This document shows, one piece after another, positions 1 to 8,457 of a stretch of DNA of 35,142 nt. A program made the position numbers and the translations under genes. A model generated the notes under the pieces. The model searched no databases, was not told where the DNA came from, and worked only from the letters and a program-made list of their open reading frames with translations. The DNA is from Nitrospira sp. (lineage in GTDB: Bacteria > Nitrospirota > Nitrospiria > Nitrospirales > Nitrospiraceae). Position 1 is the first letter of the stretch, and every line of letters begins with the position of its first letter. The DNA is taken from assembly GCA_019636945.1 (NCBI GenBank), contig JAHBWO010000030.1, positions 1 through 35,142 on the forward strand. The letters run 5' to 3'.

Positions 1-1
1 C

Positions 2-1807
2 TGGGAAGCAATCAGCTTGATGATGTCCCGCCGAGGACCAGATGATAGTGGATACTGGTCAGGTGACGGATACTGTACCTTGGTATTTCGCAGATTGGCG
101 ATTATTGATTTAAGCCCACGAGGTCATCAGCCCATGACCGTCGGGAACGGACGATATACATTGGTGTTTAACGGCGAGGTCTATAACTTCTTAGATCTGA
201 GGAAGCAATTGGAAGCGCGTGGTGTTGCATTCCGTTCAAATAGTGATAGCGAAGTCGTACTGTATGCCTTAATAGAGTGGGGGACAGAGGCGCTAGCCAA
301 GTTTAACGGAATGTTTGCGTTGGGTTTGTATGACAGTGTTGAGAAGCAGTTGCTTCTGGCGCGTGACCATGCGGGAATGAAGCCGCTCTACTACTTGTTA
401 TGCGATGACGGCATAGTCTTCGGTTCCCAGTATGATCAGTTACTGGCGCATCCTTGGAGCGCTGATTTTAAAGTTTCCGAGGAGGCCTTAGGACTCTATC
501 TGCGATTGGGTTATATTCCCGCTCCTTGGGCGCTAAAAGAAAACACCCACCTGCTTGAACCGGGTATGTGGCTGGAAGTTTCTGCGGAGGGACATTGCAG
601 GCGGGGTCATTTTTATATGTTCCCGCAGTATGCCGAACCGTCGCTGAAGGGGGAAGAAGCCCTAGAGGCAGTGGACGAGGCCATCTCAGCGGCTGTCAAA
701 CGACATTTGATCAGCGATGTTCCGGTGGGGGCATTTTTATCCGGTGGTATCGACTCGCCCTTGGTAGTGGCGAAGATGAGGTCGGCCAGTTCGAAGGTCA
801 TCGAGACTTTTACGATAGGAACCGGTGAAAAGCATACAGACGAAACTGCGGATGCACGGGCATATGCAAGAGAGATTGGTGTAGAGCACACGGTCGGTTA
901 TATCTCTCGTGATCAGGTGCTCGATTTGACTGCAGATGTCATCGATGCCTGTGGGGAACCATTTGGAGACTATTCGGTTTTTCCGACCTTGATGGTTTCA
1001 AGATTGGCCAGACGTGAGCATAAGGTGGTGTTGTCAGGTGATGGTGGGGACGAATTGTTCTGGGGCTACCCCAGTCGATTTGGAAGACTTATTCAGCTGA
1101 CCCAGGATCTCAGGAGTCCACTTTGGGTGAGAAGATTGCAGTGGGGTATGAAACGAGTGTTCTCAAGGGTCGACGACAGGTGCTTGCTGATGGATTCAAT
1201 AGGCAACGGCCATCGTGTAATGCATACCCGGTTCCCCGAAGCGCTCCTGAAAACCCTATTTCCCTCGTTACCTGCCTGGCCGTCTGGGTGCCATGCGTAT
1301 GTGTATGAGGGGTGTGACCCCGATCAAATTGCTCAGGTATCACGGTGGCATGAGCTTGTCTATCATCTGACCATGGTGCTGATGAAGGTTGACCGAGCCA
1401 GCATGTACAATTCCCTAGAGGTTCGTGTTCCGTTGCTCGATAGGCAAGTCATTGACGTGGCATCAAAGATCGATTGGCATGATTGCCTGCATGTGGGGCA
1501 GAAGCTGGGAAAACTACCGTTACGGTATACATTGGCGAGGATGGTGAAATATAAGACATTGGGGAAGCGAGGGTTCGAAGTGCCGATGGCGGCATGGCTC
1601 AGGACATCTTTGAAAGAGATGTTTGAGGAACATGTCTTGAAACGGACGGATATCCTGGGGCTTGAGATCAACAGAAGGGACTTGCGCACAGTGTTTGAAA
1701 GCCATGTTAATGGGCGATATAACTATGCACGAGGGCTTTGGCCACTGCTAAGCTTAGCATTATGGGAAAAGCGATACTTCACAAGGCCTCAGGTACGTAT
1801 CCACTGA
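2..1807 (+). CDS. asnB: Asparagine-synthase-type glutamine amidotransferase, 5' partial
   Basis: Two-domain glutamine-dependent amidotransferase of the AsnB family. The reading frame is open to the window edge, and the visible protein begins just before the family motif RRGPDDSG, so about 20 N-terminal residues including the expected catalytic Cys2 lie outside; the ATG/TTG codons near base 17 are internal. N-terminal GATase2 landmarks are FNGEVYN and LLARDHAGMKPLYY. The C-terminal synthetase domain has the PP-loop LSGGIDS (bases 737-757) and LSGDGGDELFWGY, then a typical VRVPLLD segment. In exopolysaccharide loci such enzymes are annotated as XrtA-system amidotransferases that probably amidate a sugar acid or precursor rather than making asparagine; that role is inference. 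It is followed by a GT2 gene after about 125 bases. Both active-site regions that are visible look intact. Confidence 0.93.
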   Translation, partial: WEAISLMMSRRGPDDSGYWSGDGYCTLVFRRLAIIDLSPRGHQPMTVGNGRYTLVFNGEVYNFLDLRKQLEARGVAFRSNSDSEVVLYALIEWGTEALAKFNGMFALGLYDSVEKQLLLARDHAGMKPLYYLLCDDGIVFGSQYDQLLAHPWSADFKVSEEALGLYLRLGYIPAPWALKENTHLLEPGMWLEVSAEGHCRRGHFYMFPQYAEPSLKGEEALEAVDEAISAAVKRHLISDVPVGAFLSGGIDSPLVVAKMRSASSKVIETFTIGTGEKHTDETADARAYAREIGVEHTVGYISRDQVLDLTADVIDACGEPFGDYSVFPTLMVSRLARREHKVVLSGDGGDELFWGYPSRFGRLIQLTQDLRSPLWVRRLQWGMKRVFSRVDDRCLLMDSIGNGHRVMHTRFPEALLKTLFPSLPAWPSGCHAYVYEGCDPDQIAQVSRWHELVYHLTMVLMKVDRASMYNSLEVRVPLLDRQVIDVASKIDWHDCLHVGQKLGKLPLRYTLARMVKYKTLGKRGFEVPMAAWLRTSLKEMFEEHVLKRTDILGLEINRRDLRTVFESHVNGRYNYARGLWPLLSLALWEKRYFTRPQVRIH

Positions 1808-1821
1808 GTTTTCAAACTCAG
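1804..1821. repeat. Perfect 8-bp inverted repeat at the end of the first asnB
   Basis: CTGAGTTT and AAACTCAG are separated by two bases and include the TGA stop codon. No T-run follows, so it is not a standard intrinsic terminator. It might slow or stabilise the transcript end, or be chance. Confidence 0.3.
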
Positions 1822-1932
1822 CATCATGAGGGACCTCACAGCCTTAATAACTCTGGAGCATCCCAGCTAAGGGCAATTTGTGTCGTAGGGAGACCGTGCT
1901 TTAAGAGATAGTTCTTCATCGAACAGATTAAA

Positions 1933-2862
1933 ATGCTAGATCTTGTACCTCCCGTAGTCTCTATAGGCATCCCGACCTATAACAGAGCAAACAGTTATCT
2001 GAAATATGCGCTGGGATGCGCCGTGCGTCAAACATTCCAGGACATTGAGATTATTGTTTCCGACAATTGTTCGCCGGACAATACTGAATCGATTGTGAAG
2101 GAATTTGGGGACCCTCGAATAAGATACTACAGACAAAAAGAAAATATCGGTCCAGTGAACAACCGGAATTTTTGCCTGGAGCAAGCTCGCGGGAAGTACT
2201 TCGTCCTGCTCTTGGATGATGACTTGATTGACGAGGACTTTGTTGCCACCTGTATGGATGCAGTGAAACATAATGACCCCGGAGTCATTCTCACTGGAGT
2301 GCGTGAAATTGATTCTAACGGGAATGTCTTGTCCGCTTCTCATAACACGGTTGGAGGATGCACAACAGTAGATTTCATCTTAGGATGGTTTAATCGCAAA
2401 CTGCCTTTGTATCTGTGCAGTACCGTATTCAACACTGAGAGATTGAAACAGCTTGGGGGGATACGCTCCAAGGCGAATAAATACGATGACGTCGTGGCAT
2501 ACGTTCAACTTGCTGCAAAATACGGCAGAGTCGACATTTTCGACGTAAAAGCCAGTTTTCGAAGGCATGGAAGTAATATTGGAGATGATGCTCACTACTC
2601 TGAGTGGTGTGAAGACAGTCTTTATCTGTTGGATGTGATGTGTGATGTCGTGCCGGAGCATGCGACCGTAATAAGAGAACGGGGAGTGTCATACTTTTGC
2701 AATAGAAATTACAATCGGGTTGCGGGAATACGGTCTCCCCTAAAGCGAGTGCATGCCTATCTCACAGTTTATCGAATGTTTAACCGCAGTTGTTCTCCGG
2801 TACAATTCGTATGCATGAGAAATATTTCCCGCATCAGGAAATTCTTGAAAAGAAAATTATGA
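1933..2862 (+). CDS. Family 2 glycosyltransferase
   Basis: A 309-residue GT-A fold transferase that would add a sugar from a nucleotide-sugar donor to a lipid-linked glycan at the cytoplasmic membrane face. The N-terminus VSIGIPTYNRA (residues 8-18) and DIEIIVSDNCSPDNT are the standard GT2 nucleotide-binding start. LLLDDDLIDEDF near residue 93 is the DXD-type metal/donor site. There is no membrane segment, and the C-terminus is basic (RKFLKRKL). The ATG at 1933 is preceded by an A-rich stretch without a strong ribosome-binding site. The donor and acceptor sugar cannot be told from sequence. Confidence 0.9.
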   Translation: MLDLVPPVVSIGIPTYNRANSYLKYALGCAVRQTFQDIEIIVSDNCSPDNTESIVKEFGDPRIRYYRQKENIGPVNNRNFCLEQARGKYFVLLLDDDLIDEDFVATCMDAVKHNDPGVILTGVREIDSNGNVLSASHNTVGGCTTVDFILGWFNRKLPLYLCSTVFNTERLKQLGGIRSKANKYDDVVAYVQLAAKYGRVDIFDVKASFRRHGSNIGDDAHYSEWCEDSLYLLDVMCDVVPEHATVIRERGVSYFCNRNYNRVAGIRSPLKRVHAYLTVYRMFNRSCSPVQFVCMRNISRIRKFLKRKL

Positions 2863-2943
2863 TCGTGTGGGGTGATAGATCTCTGATCTGTAAAACCATC
2901 ATTTTCAAGTGTGGTTTTCTATGGAGAGGTGCCAAGTAGCATT

Positions 2944-4173
2944 ATGAAAATTGCATTTCTAGTTGACCAATTCCCATCTGTAGCCGAGACATTTGTATTG
3001 AATCAGATTGTGGGGCTATTAGACTTGGGACATGATGTCCATATTTTTGCAAACGGATCAGTTAAAAATATAAAAATTCATGACCAGTATCGGAAATCAA
3101 ATTTGTTAACGAAAACCCACTACTATGGGATACCTGAGAACAAAGTACGGAGGGTCTTAAAGGCTATTTCCCTTATCATCAAGTATTCGCCAGCAAACTA
3201 TCGCGTTGTAGCCAGGTCGTTAAATGTCTATAGGTATGGGAAGCAGTCCTTGTCACTTACCCTTCTTTTTATGAGCTTTTCGCTATTAGAAAGAGGTCAG
3301 TTTGACGTCATCCATGCCCAGTTCGGTACGTTAGGACTGTTTGCGGGCCCCTTAAAGGAAATTCTCTCAAGTGATTGCAGGATTGTCACATCCATTCGGG
3401 GTTATGATGTGACCGTCTTTCTCAAAAAGCATCCGGGCGCTTATCATGACTTATTCCGGGAAGGAGATTTATTTTTACCGGTATGTGAGTTTCTTAAAGA
3501 GCGATTAATCCACGAGGGGTGTGAGAAGAAAAAGATTGAGGTTCATTATTCCGGCATTGATTGTTCGAAATTTGAATATCGTCAAAGGCAGCGGGTTCCA
3601 GGTGAGCCCATACAGGTGCTGACCATCGCGAGATTAATTGAAAAGAAAGGAGTGGCTATTGCGATTGACGCTGTGTCACGCCTTCTATCCACAGGGGAGA
3701 AGATCGAATACACGGTCGTCGGTGATGGAATACTTCGTCAGAGTTTGCAGCAACTGATACAAGACCGGGGTATTGAGGGACAGGTCAGACTGGTGGGATC
3801 GAAAACCCACGAAGAAGTTAAAATGTTTCTCGAGAAGTCACATGTGTTGATCGCGCCGAGTTTGACTTCTGAAAGTGGTGATCAGGAAGGAATTCCGAAT
3901 GTTATAAAAGAGGCAATGGCTTCGGGCTTACCGGTGATCAGTACGGTTCACAGTGGAATACCTGAGCTGGTGAGCGATGGTGTGTCAGGGGTGTTGGTGC
4001 CGGAAAGGGATGCGGCGTCTCTCGCAGATGCGCTTATCTATCTGATACGCAATCCGGAAGTCTGTAAGGAGATGGGTCAGGCGGGAAGGAGACAGGTCGG
4101 ACAAAAGTTTGATACAAACTCCTTGAATAAGAAATTGGAGGAGTTATACATGGGAATTGTGCGAGAAACATGA
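2944..4173 (+). CDS. GT4 family glycosyltransferase (409 aa)
   Basis: A retaining GT-B transferase of family GT4. It starts MKIAFLVDQFPSVAETFVLNQI, typical for exopolysaccharide GT4 proteins, and carries the C-terminal donor-binding signature EGIPNVIKEAMASGLPVI with the EX7E pair. FVLNQIVGLLDLGHDVHIFA forms the first Rossmann strand-helix unit. I chose the ATG at 2944 over the in-frame GTG at 2911 because the family starts at MKI and GGAGAGG (2923-2929) sits upstream, although the spacing is long (about 14 bases). It lies between a GT2 gene and another GT4-like gene, all on one strand, so it is probably one step of repeat-unit assembly. Specificity is unknown. Confidence 0.88.
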   Translation: MKIAFLVDQFPSVAETFVLNQIVGLLDLGHDVHIFANGSVKNIKIHDQYRKSNLLTKTHYYGIPENKVRRVLKAISLIIKYSPANYRVVARSLNVYRYGKQSLSLTLLFMSFSLLERGQFDVIHAQFGTLGLFAGPLKEILSSDCRIVTSIRGYDVTVFLKKHPGAYHDLFREGDLFLPVCEFLKERLIHEGCEKKKIEVHYSGIDCSKFEYRQRQRVPGEPIQVLTIARLIEKKGVAIAIDAVSRLLSTGEKIEYTVVGDGILRQSLQQLIQDRGIEGQVRLVGSKTHEEVKMFLEKSHVLIAPSLTSESGDQEGIPNVIKEAMASGLPVISTVHSGIPELVSDGVSGVLVPERDAASLADALIYLIRNPEVCKEMGQAGRRQVGQKFDTNSLNKKLEELYMGIVRET

Positions 4174-4368
4174 CTCCCTGCCACCAAAGCTTTCCAAACC
4201 CATCAGTACGCATTTACTTTAGATCCCCCGCGATGTCCAGTTTGGATTTGCGCCGACGATGTGAGATGGCGTCAGCGTTTCAAGCTTCGGTATAGCACAA
4301 GGAATTATCTCGTAACGGCCGCTGAGCAGTTGTTTGAGCGAATGCATCTAGAGGAAAGGACGGGGCAG

Positions 4369-5694
4369 ATGTCGTACAGGCCCAAACTGCTTTTCCTGGC
4401 ATGCTACTTTCCGCCGGTGCAGGCGATTGGTGCTGTTCGTGTTGGGAAAATAGCAAGGTATTTGGGTGGATTAGGGTGGGATGTGACGGTAGTAACGCCC
4501 GATCCTTCTCTTTGGCGAAATGTCGATGACATTGGGAAGCTCTTGACCGAGTTAGATCGTGGTGGTCTCAAGCGGATTTTGACTGGTCATCAATGGCGAT
4601 TCCTGGTGCCTAATCATCTGAAATGCTGGGATCAGAACGTGGGAAGGGTTGCAGGAGGAATCTGCCGAACGATTGCACGACACCTAGGTATTGATATGCA
4701 TATAGGTTGGGTCAAGGAGGCGGAGAGAGCTTGTTCAAATCTGAGTCCGAAGGACGTGGATATAATTCTCGCATCCGGTTCGCCGTTCGTGGCGTTTCGG
4801 CTGGCAAAAAGCCTATCGGACCGACTGAGGCGGCCTTATGTCCTAGACTATCGTGACCCCTGGACTCAGAGCCGTTTTGTTGATCGTCCACCGCGACCCA
4901 AAAACGTTCGGGAAGAGGCCGGTCTTCTTAAAGATTGTGCAGCGGTTACCATTGTGTCGCCTTCGTGGGCCGAGGACTTGCATCAACGTTACGGAGTCGG
5001 GGAAAAGGTTCATGTGGTGACAAACGGCTACGACCCTGACGAGGTGGCAGCTGTTAGACCATACGACTTTGGGCATTGTGCCTTTGTGTTTACAGGAAGC
5101 TTCTATCCACCGAAGATCGCACCCGCACCTTTCCTGGCTGCGCTCAAAATTTTGAATGAATCTCAGAATGAAAGGGGCAATGAATGGTACTTTCATTACT
5201 ATGGGGTCCAAGAAGACTACGTTCGTCAACAGGCAGCTCACTATGGTCTGACTGATCGAATCGTGCTGCATGGAAGAGTGCCAAGACGCGAGGCTTTAGC
5301 GGCAGTCAAGGGTGCAAACCTTGCTCTGGGCATCAGTTCAATTTATGAGCAAAGCCAACTAATTGATAAAGGGACCATACCGGGGAAAATATTTGAAGCC
5401 ATCGGACTCGGAACACCGGTTCTTCTCATTGCCCCTCTCGGAAGCGACGCAACAGCGCTGCTGACTCCCACCGGATTAGTGAAAAGTTTTTCGGGCTCCG
5501 ACACTCAGGGTATGGTATCGTTTCTCCAGGATGTGGTTTGTGGGCGTGCTTTCCAGCCTAAGAATATCGAGAGCTGTTCCTGGACGACACTCTCAAAGAA
5601 TCTCGATGTCATCCTACGGGGGTGCTTGACGTTTACCACGGGTCATTACTATCTGAGAGACGGAGCTGGGAGTGATCGACAAGTCATACACTGA
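4369..5694 (+). CDS. GT4-like glycosyltransferase (441 aa)
   Basis: A GT-B fold transferase. KLLFLACYFPPVQAIGAVRV near the N-terminus matches the first strand and glycine-rich loop of GT4 proteins. YVLDYRDPWTQS and VVTNGYDPDEV are landmarks of this subgroup, and PGKIFEAIGLGTPVLLIAP is the C-terminal donor-binding region. I place the start at the ATG at 4369 because GAGGAAAGGA (4351-4360) is a good ribosome-binding site 8 bases before it and the conserved domain begins at once. The frame is open back to a GTG at 4261, which would add 36 residues, so the longer form cannot be excluded. It lies 195 bases after the preceding GT4 gene. Donor and acceptor unknown. Confidence 0.82.
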   Translation: MSYRPKLLFLACYFPPVQAIGAVRVGKIARYLGGLGWDVTVVTPDPSLWRNVDDIGKLLTELDRGGLKRILTGHQWRFLVPNHLKCWDQNVGRVAGGICRTIARHLGIDMHIGWVKEAERACSNLSPKDVDIILASGSPFVAFRLAKSLSDRLRRPYVLDYRDPWTQSRFVDRPPRPKNVREEAGLLKDCAAVTIVSPSWAEDLHQRYGVGEKVHVVTNGYDPDEVAAVRPYDFGHCAFVFTGSFYPPKIAPAPFLAALKILNESQNERGNEWYFHYYGVQEDYVRQQAAHYGLTDRIVLHGRVPRREALAAVKGANLALGISSIYEQSQLIDKGTIPGKIFEAIGLGTPVLLIAPLGSDATALLTPTGLVKSFSGSDTQGMVSFLQDVVCGRAFQPKNIESCSWTTLSKNLDVILRGCLTFTTGHYYLRDGAGSDRQVIH

Positions 5695-5854
5695 CAGTAG
5701 TATCCGATAGAAAATGGAAATCTAGTACGAAATACCAATAACAACGTGGCGTTTCATCGGTACCAAGATGCCTCCGATTTGAGAGCGTGGTCAATTTCAT
5801 GCCTATATGTATCAACAGATTATGCTCAGATAAATGACCTTTTCTGGTTTTACC

Positions 5855-5867
5855 GGACACTACTGAT
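5855..5867. repeat. Copy 1 of a short motif (GGACACTACTGAT) shared with 25705-25716
   Basis: The block ACCGGACACTACTGAT here and ACCAGACACTACTGAT at 25701-25716 differ at one of 16 bases and both follow a T-run. Each lies 30-60 bases ahead of a gene start. On the opposite strand it reads ATCAGTAGTGTCCGGT, which resembles terminal repeats I recall from some insertion sequences; this is from memory and untested. Confidence 0.4.
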
Positions 5868-5919
5868 ACACTGATGTGGTCATTCAACACATGAGCAAAG
5901 AAGAATCTAAATAGCCTCT

Positions 5920-7254
5920 ATGCTTGATAAGCCTATTAGATCTGAGCAGAGGCCTTCAGTCAGCGCGGCACCTATCCCACTGCGTTCCATCTTGCCTCAA
6001 ACCGGCACCACCCTGGTCGAGCGATTCTTGCTGCTGGCCACCGTTACCATTTTACCGCTGGAAAATCATATTCCCACAGTGGCTGGGATGAGCATCAGCT
6101 TTCTCATCTTTGCCGTGCTCGCTATATATGTCATTCTGAATCGTCCTCGCACCTTAGGTGTGATATGGTACCATCCTATTTTCATCGCAGCGTATGCCTT
6201 CATTGTGGTTAGCACCCTTCTGGAATTTTCGAGTCCGCTATCCAGCTATGAGACGATTATACGATTTGCACAAATGATCGTAGGTGCAATGTGTGTGGCG
6301 GTACTAAGTAGAGATCGGCCAGGATTAACTGCCGGCCTGTATGGACATATTGCGGCAGCCTTGTGGGTATCCGTTTTTCTCTTTTTCAACTCGTACGGAA
6401 CGCTGAACGACATGGGGGCAGGAAGTAGTTTCAATGAGGCTACCACGATTCGGGGTGGAGTGGATGCGGGCTTCCAGAACAATTTAAATAGGGTAGCCTA
6501 TGTATGCATTCAGGGAGCAATTGTCGCATTTGCCCTGTTTCTATCGGACCGGTTCAACCTTTCCCGGGTCCCATTGTTGGGAATGAGCATCTTCTGCCTC
6601 GTCGCCGCGCTACTAACGATGTCGAGGGGTGCTTTTGTGATCGGCCTCGTGGCCTTTCTGGCGATTCTCTATGCTTACGGAGTCAGAAGATATGGGAAAG
6701 CATTGATTCTTGTTTCCATCTTAGGTTTGAGCATCTATCCGTTGGTTCCTGACGTTGTCTGGACTCGGATGAAGTTTACGACCGAGAAGGATGAGTACGG
6801 AAAGACCGAGGCACGTGCATTTATATATACCACGGCCATCAACCACCTGTCGGAATATTTTGTGTCCGGTGTTGGTTCGGGAAATTACTTTCGAAAGTGG
6901 GGATTTGAGAAGGGGTTTGTCAGAAGGGGCGCTGTGCTTGGTGCACACAACGCATTTCTACAGGTCACAATTATGTGGGGTGTTCTCGGTCTCTTGATGT
7001 TTCTGTGGATCATATGGTGCGTCTATCGTTTCATTCCATTGCGATGTGGGCGTGATGAGCTTTCTCTTGCGCTGCTGAGTATCCTCGTTTCAGGCGCTCT
7101 ATATTTGTTGGTGTCGCACATTGTGTATGACAAAGTGTATGCCTTTGCCATGGGCATGTTGATTGGTGCTAGGCAAGGGATCTGGCCGAGGGGTATCGTG
7201 TCGACAGGTGAGGTGAACACACATCGACCGGGTGCCAATACTGACATTAACTGA
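5920..7254 (+). CDS. Wzy/WaaL-type O-antigen polymerase or ligase family membrane protein
   Basis: A 444-residue integral membrane protein, mostly hydrophobic with roughly ten to twelve predicted membrane segments. LTMSRGAFVIGLVAFL and AHNAFLQVTIMWGVLGLL are the characteristic SRG and HN...G motifs of the Wzy_C/O-antigen ligase family, with a large periplasmic loop between them containing the Arg-rich stretch around FEKGFVRRGAVLG. In a Wzx/Wzy-type locus this protein would polymerise lipid-linked repeat units in the periplasm, with the Wzz/GumC-like protein at the right end of the window as its length regulator. Sequence alone cannot separate polymerase from ligase. The ATG at 5920 has only a weak ribosome-binding site. 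Confidence 0.88.
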   Translation: MLDKPIRSEQRPSVSAAPIPLRSILPQTGTTLVERFLLLATVTILPLENHIPTVAGMSISFLIFAVLAIYVILNRPRTLGVIWYHPIFIAAYAFIVVSTLLEFSSPLSSYETIIRFAQMIVGAMCVAVLSRDRPGLTAGLYGHIAAALWVSVFLFFNSYGTLNDMGAGSSFNEATTIRGGVDAGFQNNLNRVAYVCIQGAIVAFALFLSDRFNLSRVPLLGMSIFCLVAALLTMSRGAFVIGLVAFLAILYAYGVRRYGKALILVSILGLSIYPLVPDVVWTRMKFTTEKDEYGKTEARAFIYTTAINHLSEYFVSGVGSGNYFRKWGFEKGFVRRGAVLGAHNAFLQVTIMWGVLGLLMFLWIIWCVYRFIPLRCGRDELSLALLSILVSGALYLLVSHIVYDKVYAFAMGMLIGARQGIWPRGIVSTGEVNTHRPGANTDIN

Positions 7255-7376
7255 GACTTTGATTGTAGGTAGTTCGGATGGTTGACTTGATCAGGCCGGA
7301 ACTATTCGCGAAAGAGAACAGTATTGGTATGAAACAGCCCTATAGAAGTACTGAGGGAATCGTTTCATTCCAAGAA

Positions 7377-8456
7377 ATGAACTGCCGCCTTCTCTATCTT
7401 GTCGGACAATTAGGTCTAGGGGGATTTAGGGCATCACCCTTCTGCCTGACACAAGCCATGGACCGAAAGCAGTATTAACCGGTTGTCGCCGTATGGGGGA
7501 ATTCTCCCAACGATCGTTTCGCTACGGAAATTCGTGTGCTTGATGTGTTCGTGAGTGCCCTAGGAACTGAGCCAAGACGATTAGCCAAATTACAAGCTCT
7601 AAGCAGTTTGGTGTCTGATCTGTGACCAGAGGTGATTCATTCGTAGTCGTTCTATACCAGTTGATGGGTGGTGCGAGATACGGCCGCTATACCGATTGAG
7701 GCGGTGCAAAGGAGCTTCATTTCAGAACGTCGACATAAGACGTTGCTTGGGAAGCTGTCTGCCCGATGATCTCACGCTCAGATTTTCAATCGCTCGACAG
7801 CTGCGCAGAATGCCCAGCACGTCGCTACATTTTTCTGTTCTCCTTGCAGCTACGTCGTCAAGAACGACGTTGAGCTGGGTAAGTTCTCGCCCCAGCGCCT
7901 GCCTGAACACGTGTATATCTTTGCTGTGGGGAGCTTACTGCCGGTAACACGTTGGAATCGTCTTCTTCGAGTCGTCGCTTGTCTCAAAGCGAAAGGGTTA
8001 GAGTTCGAGGTGCTTCATGCAGGCTCAGGCCCATTGAGAGAAGATCTAGAGGCCATGGCAAGAGGGATGCATGTGGAACACGTGATTCGGTTCTTGGGCC
8101 ATCGAGATGATATTCCGAGCTTGCTTGCCGGTCCTGCCTTTCTCGTGCATACGTCCGACGTGGAGGGTCTGCCGAATGCTGCTCTGGAGGCAATGCCCTG
8201 TGGTTGTGCTGTCGTTGGCACTGACGTAGCTGACGTTCCTTTTTTGATCGATGACGGGACGACATGGTTCCTCGTATCAAGAAGACAGGATGCGGCTGCA
8301 CCGGTCAATCGCCTGGCCATCCTCCTGGCAGACCGTGAATTATCACGCCGGATGGGAGAAGCCGGCCGACTCAAAGCTGAACAAGAATTTAGCCTTGAAC
8401 ACTTGGTTTCTGAGACATGTACGGTCTATCGAACCGAGAAATGGAAGGATATGTAG
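7377..8456 (+). pseudogene. Decayed GT4 glycosyltransferase, paralogue of 10574-11725
   Basis: Translating in pieces recovers a whole GT4 protein collinear with the intact gene at 10574-11725. The start reads CRLLYLVGQLGLGG (intact copy CRLLYVVGQLRLGG). A TAA at 7476-7478 ends that frame, and the next frame gives VVAVW...ND and PEVIHS (identical in the intact copy), with stops at 7623-7625 and 7644-7646. The last 550 bases are open: FAVGSLLPVTRWNRLLRV, FLVHTSDVEGLPNAALEAM and LEHLVSETCTVYRTEKW match their counterparts. The stops and frameshifts make a full-length product impossible, but the C-terminal half (from about 7850) could still be translated as a fragment. The frame ends one base before the next asnB start. 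Most likely a relic of a tandem duplication of GT4 plus AsnB. Confidence 0.85.
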
Positions 8457-8457
8457 A

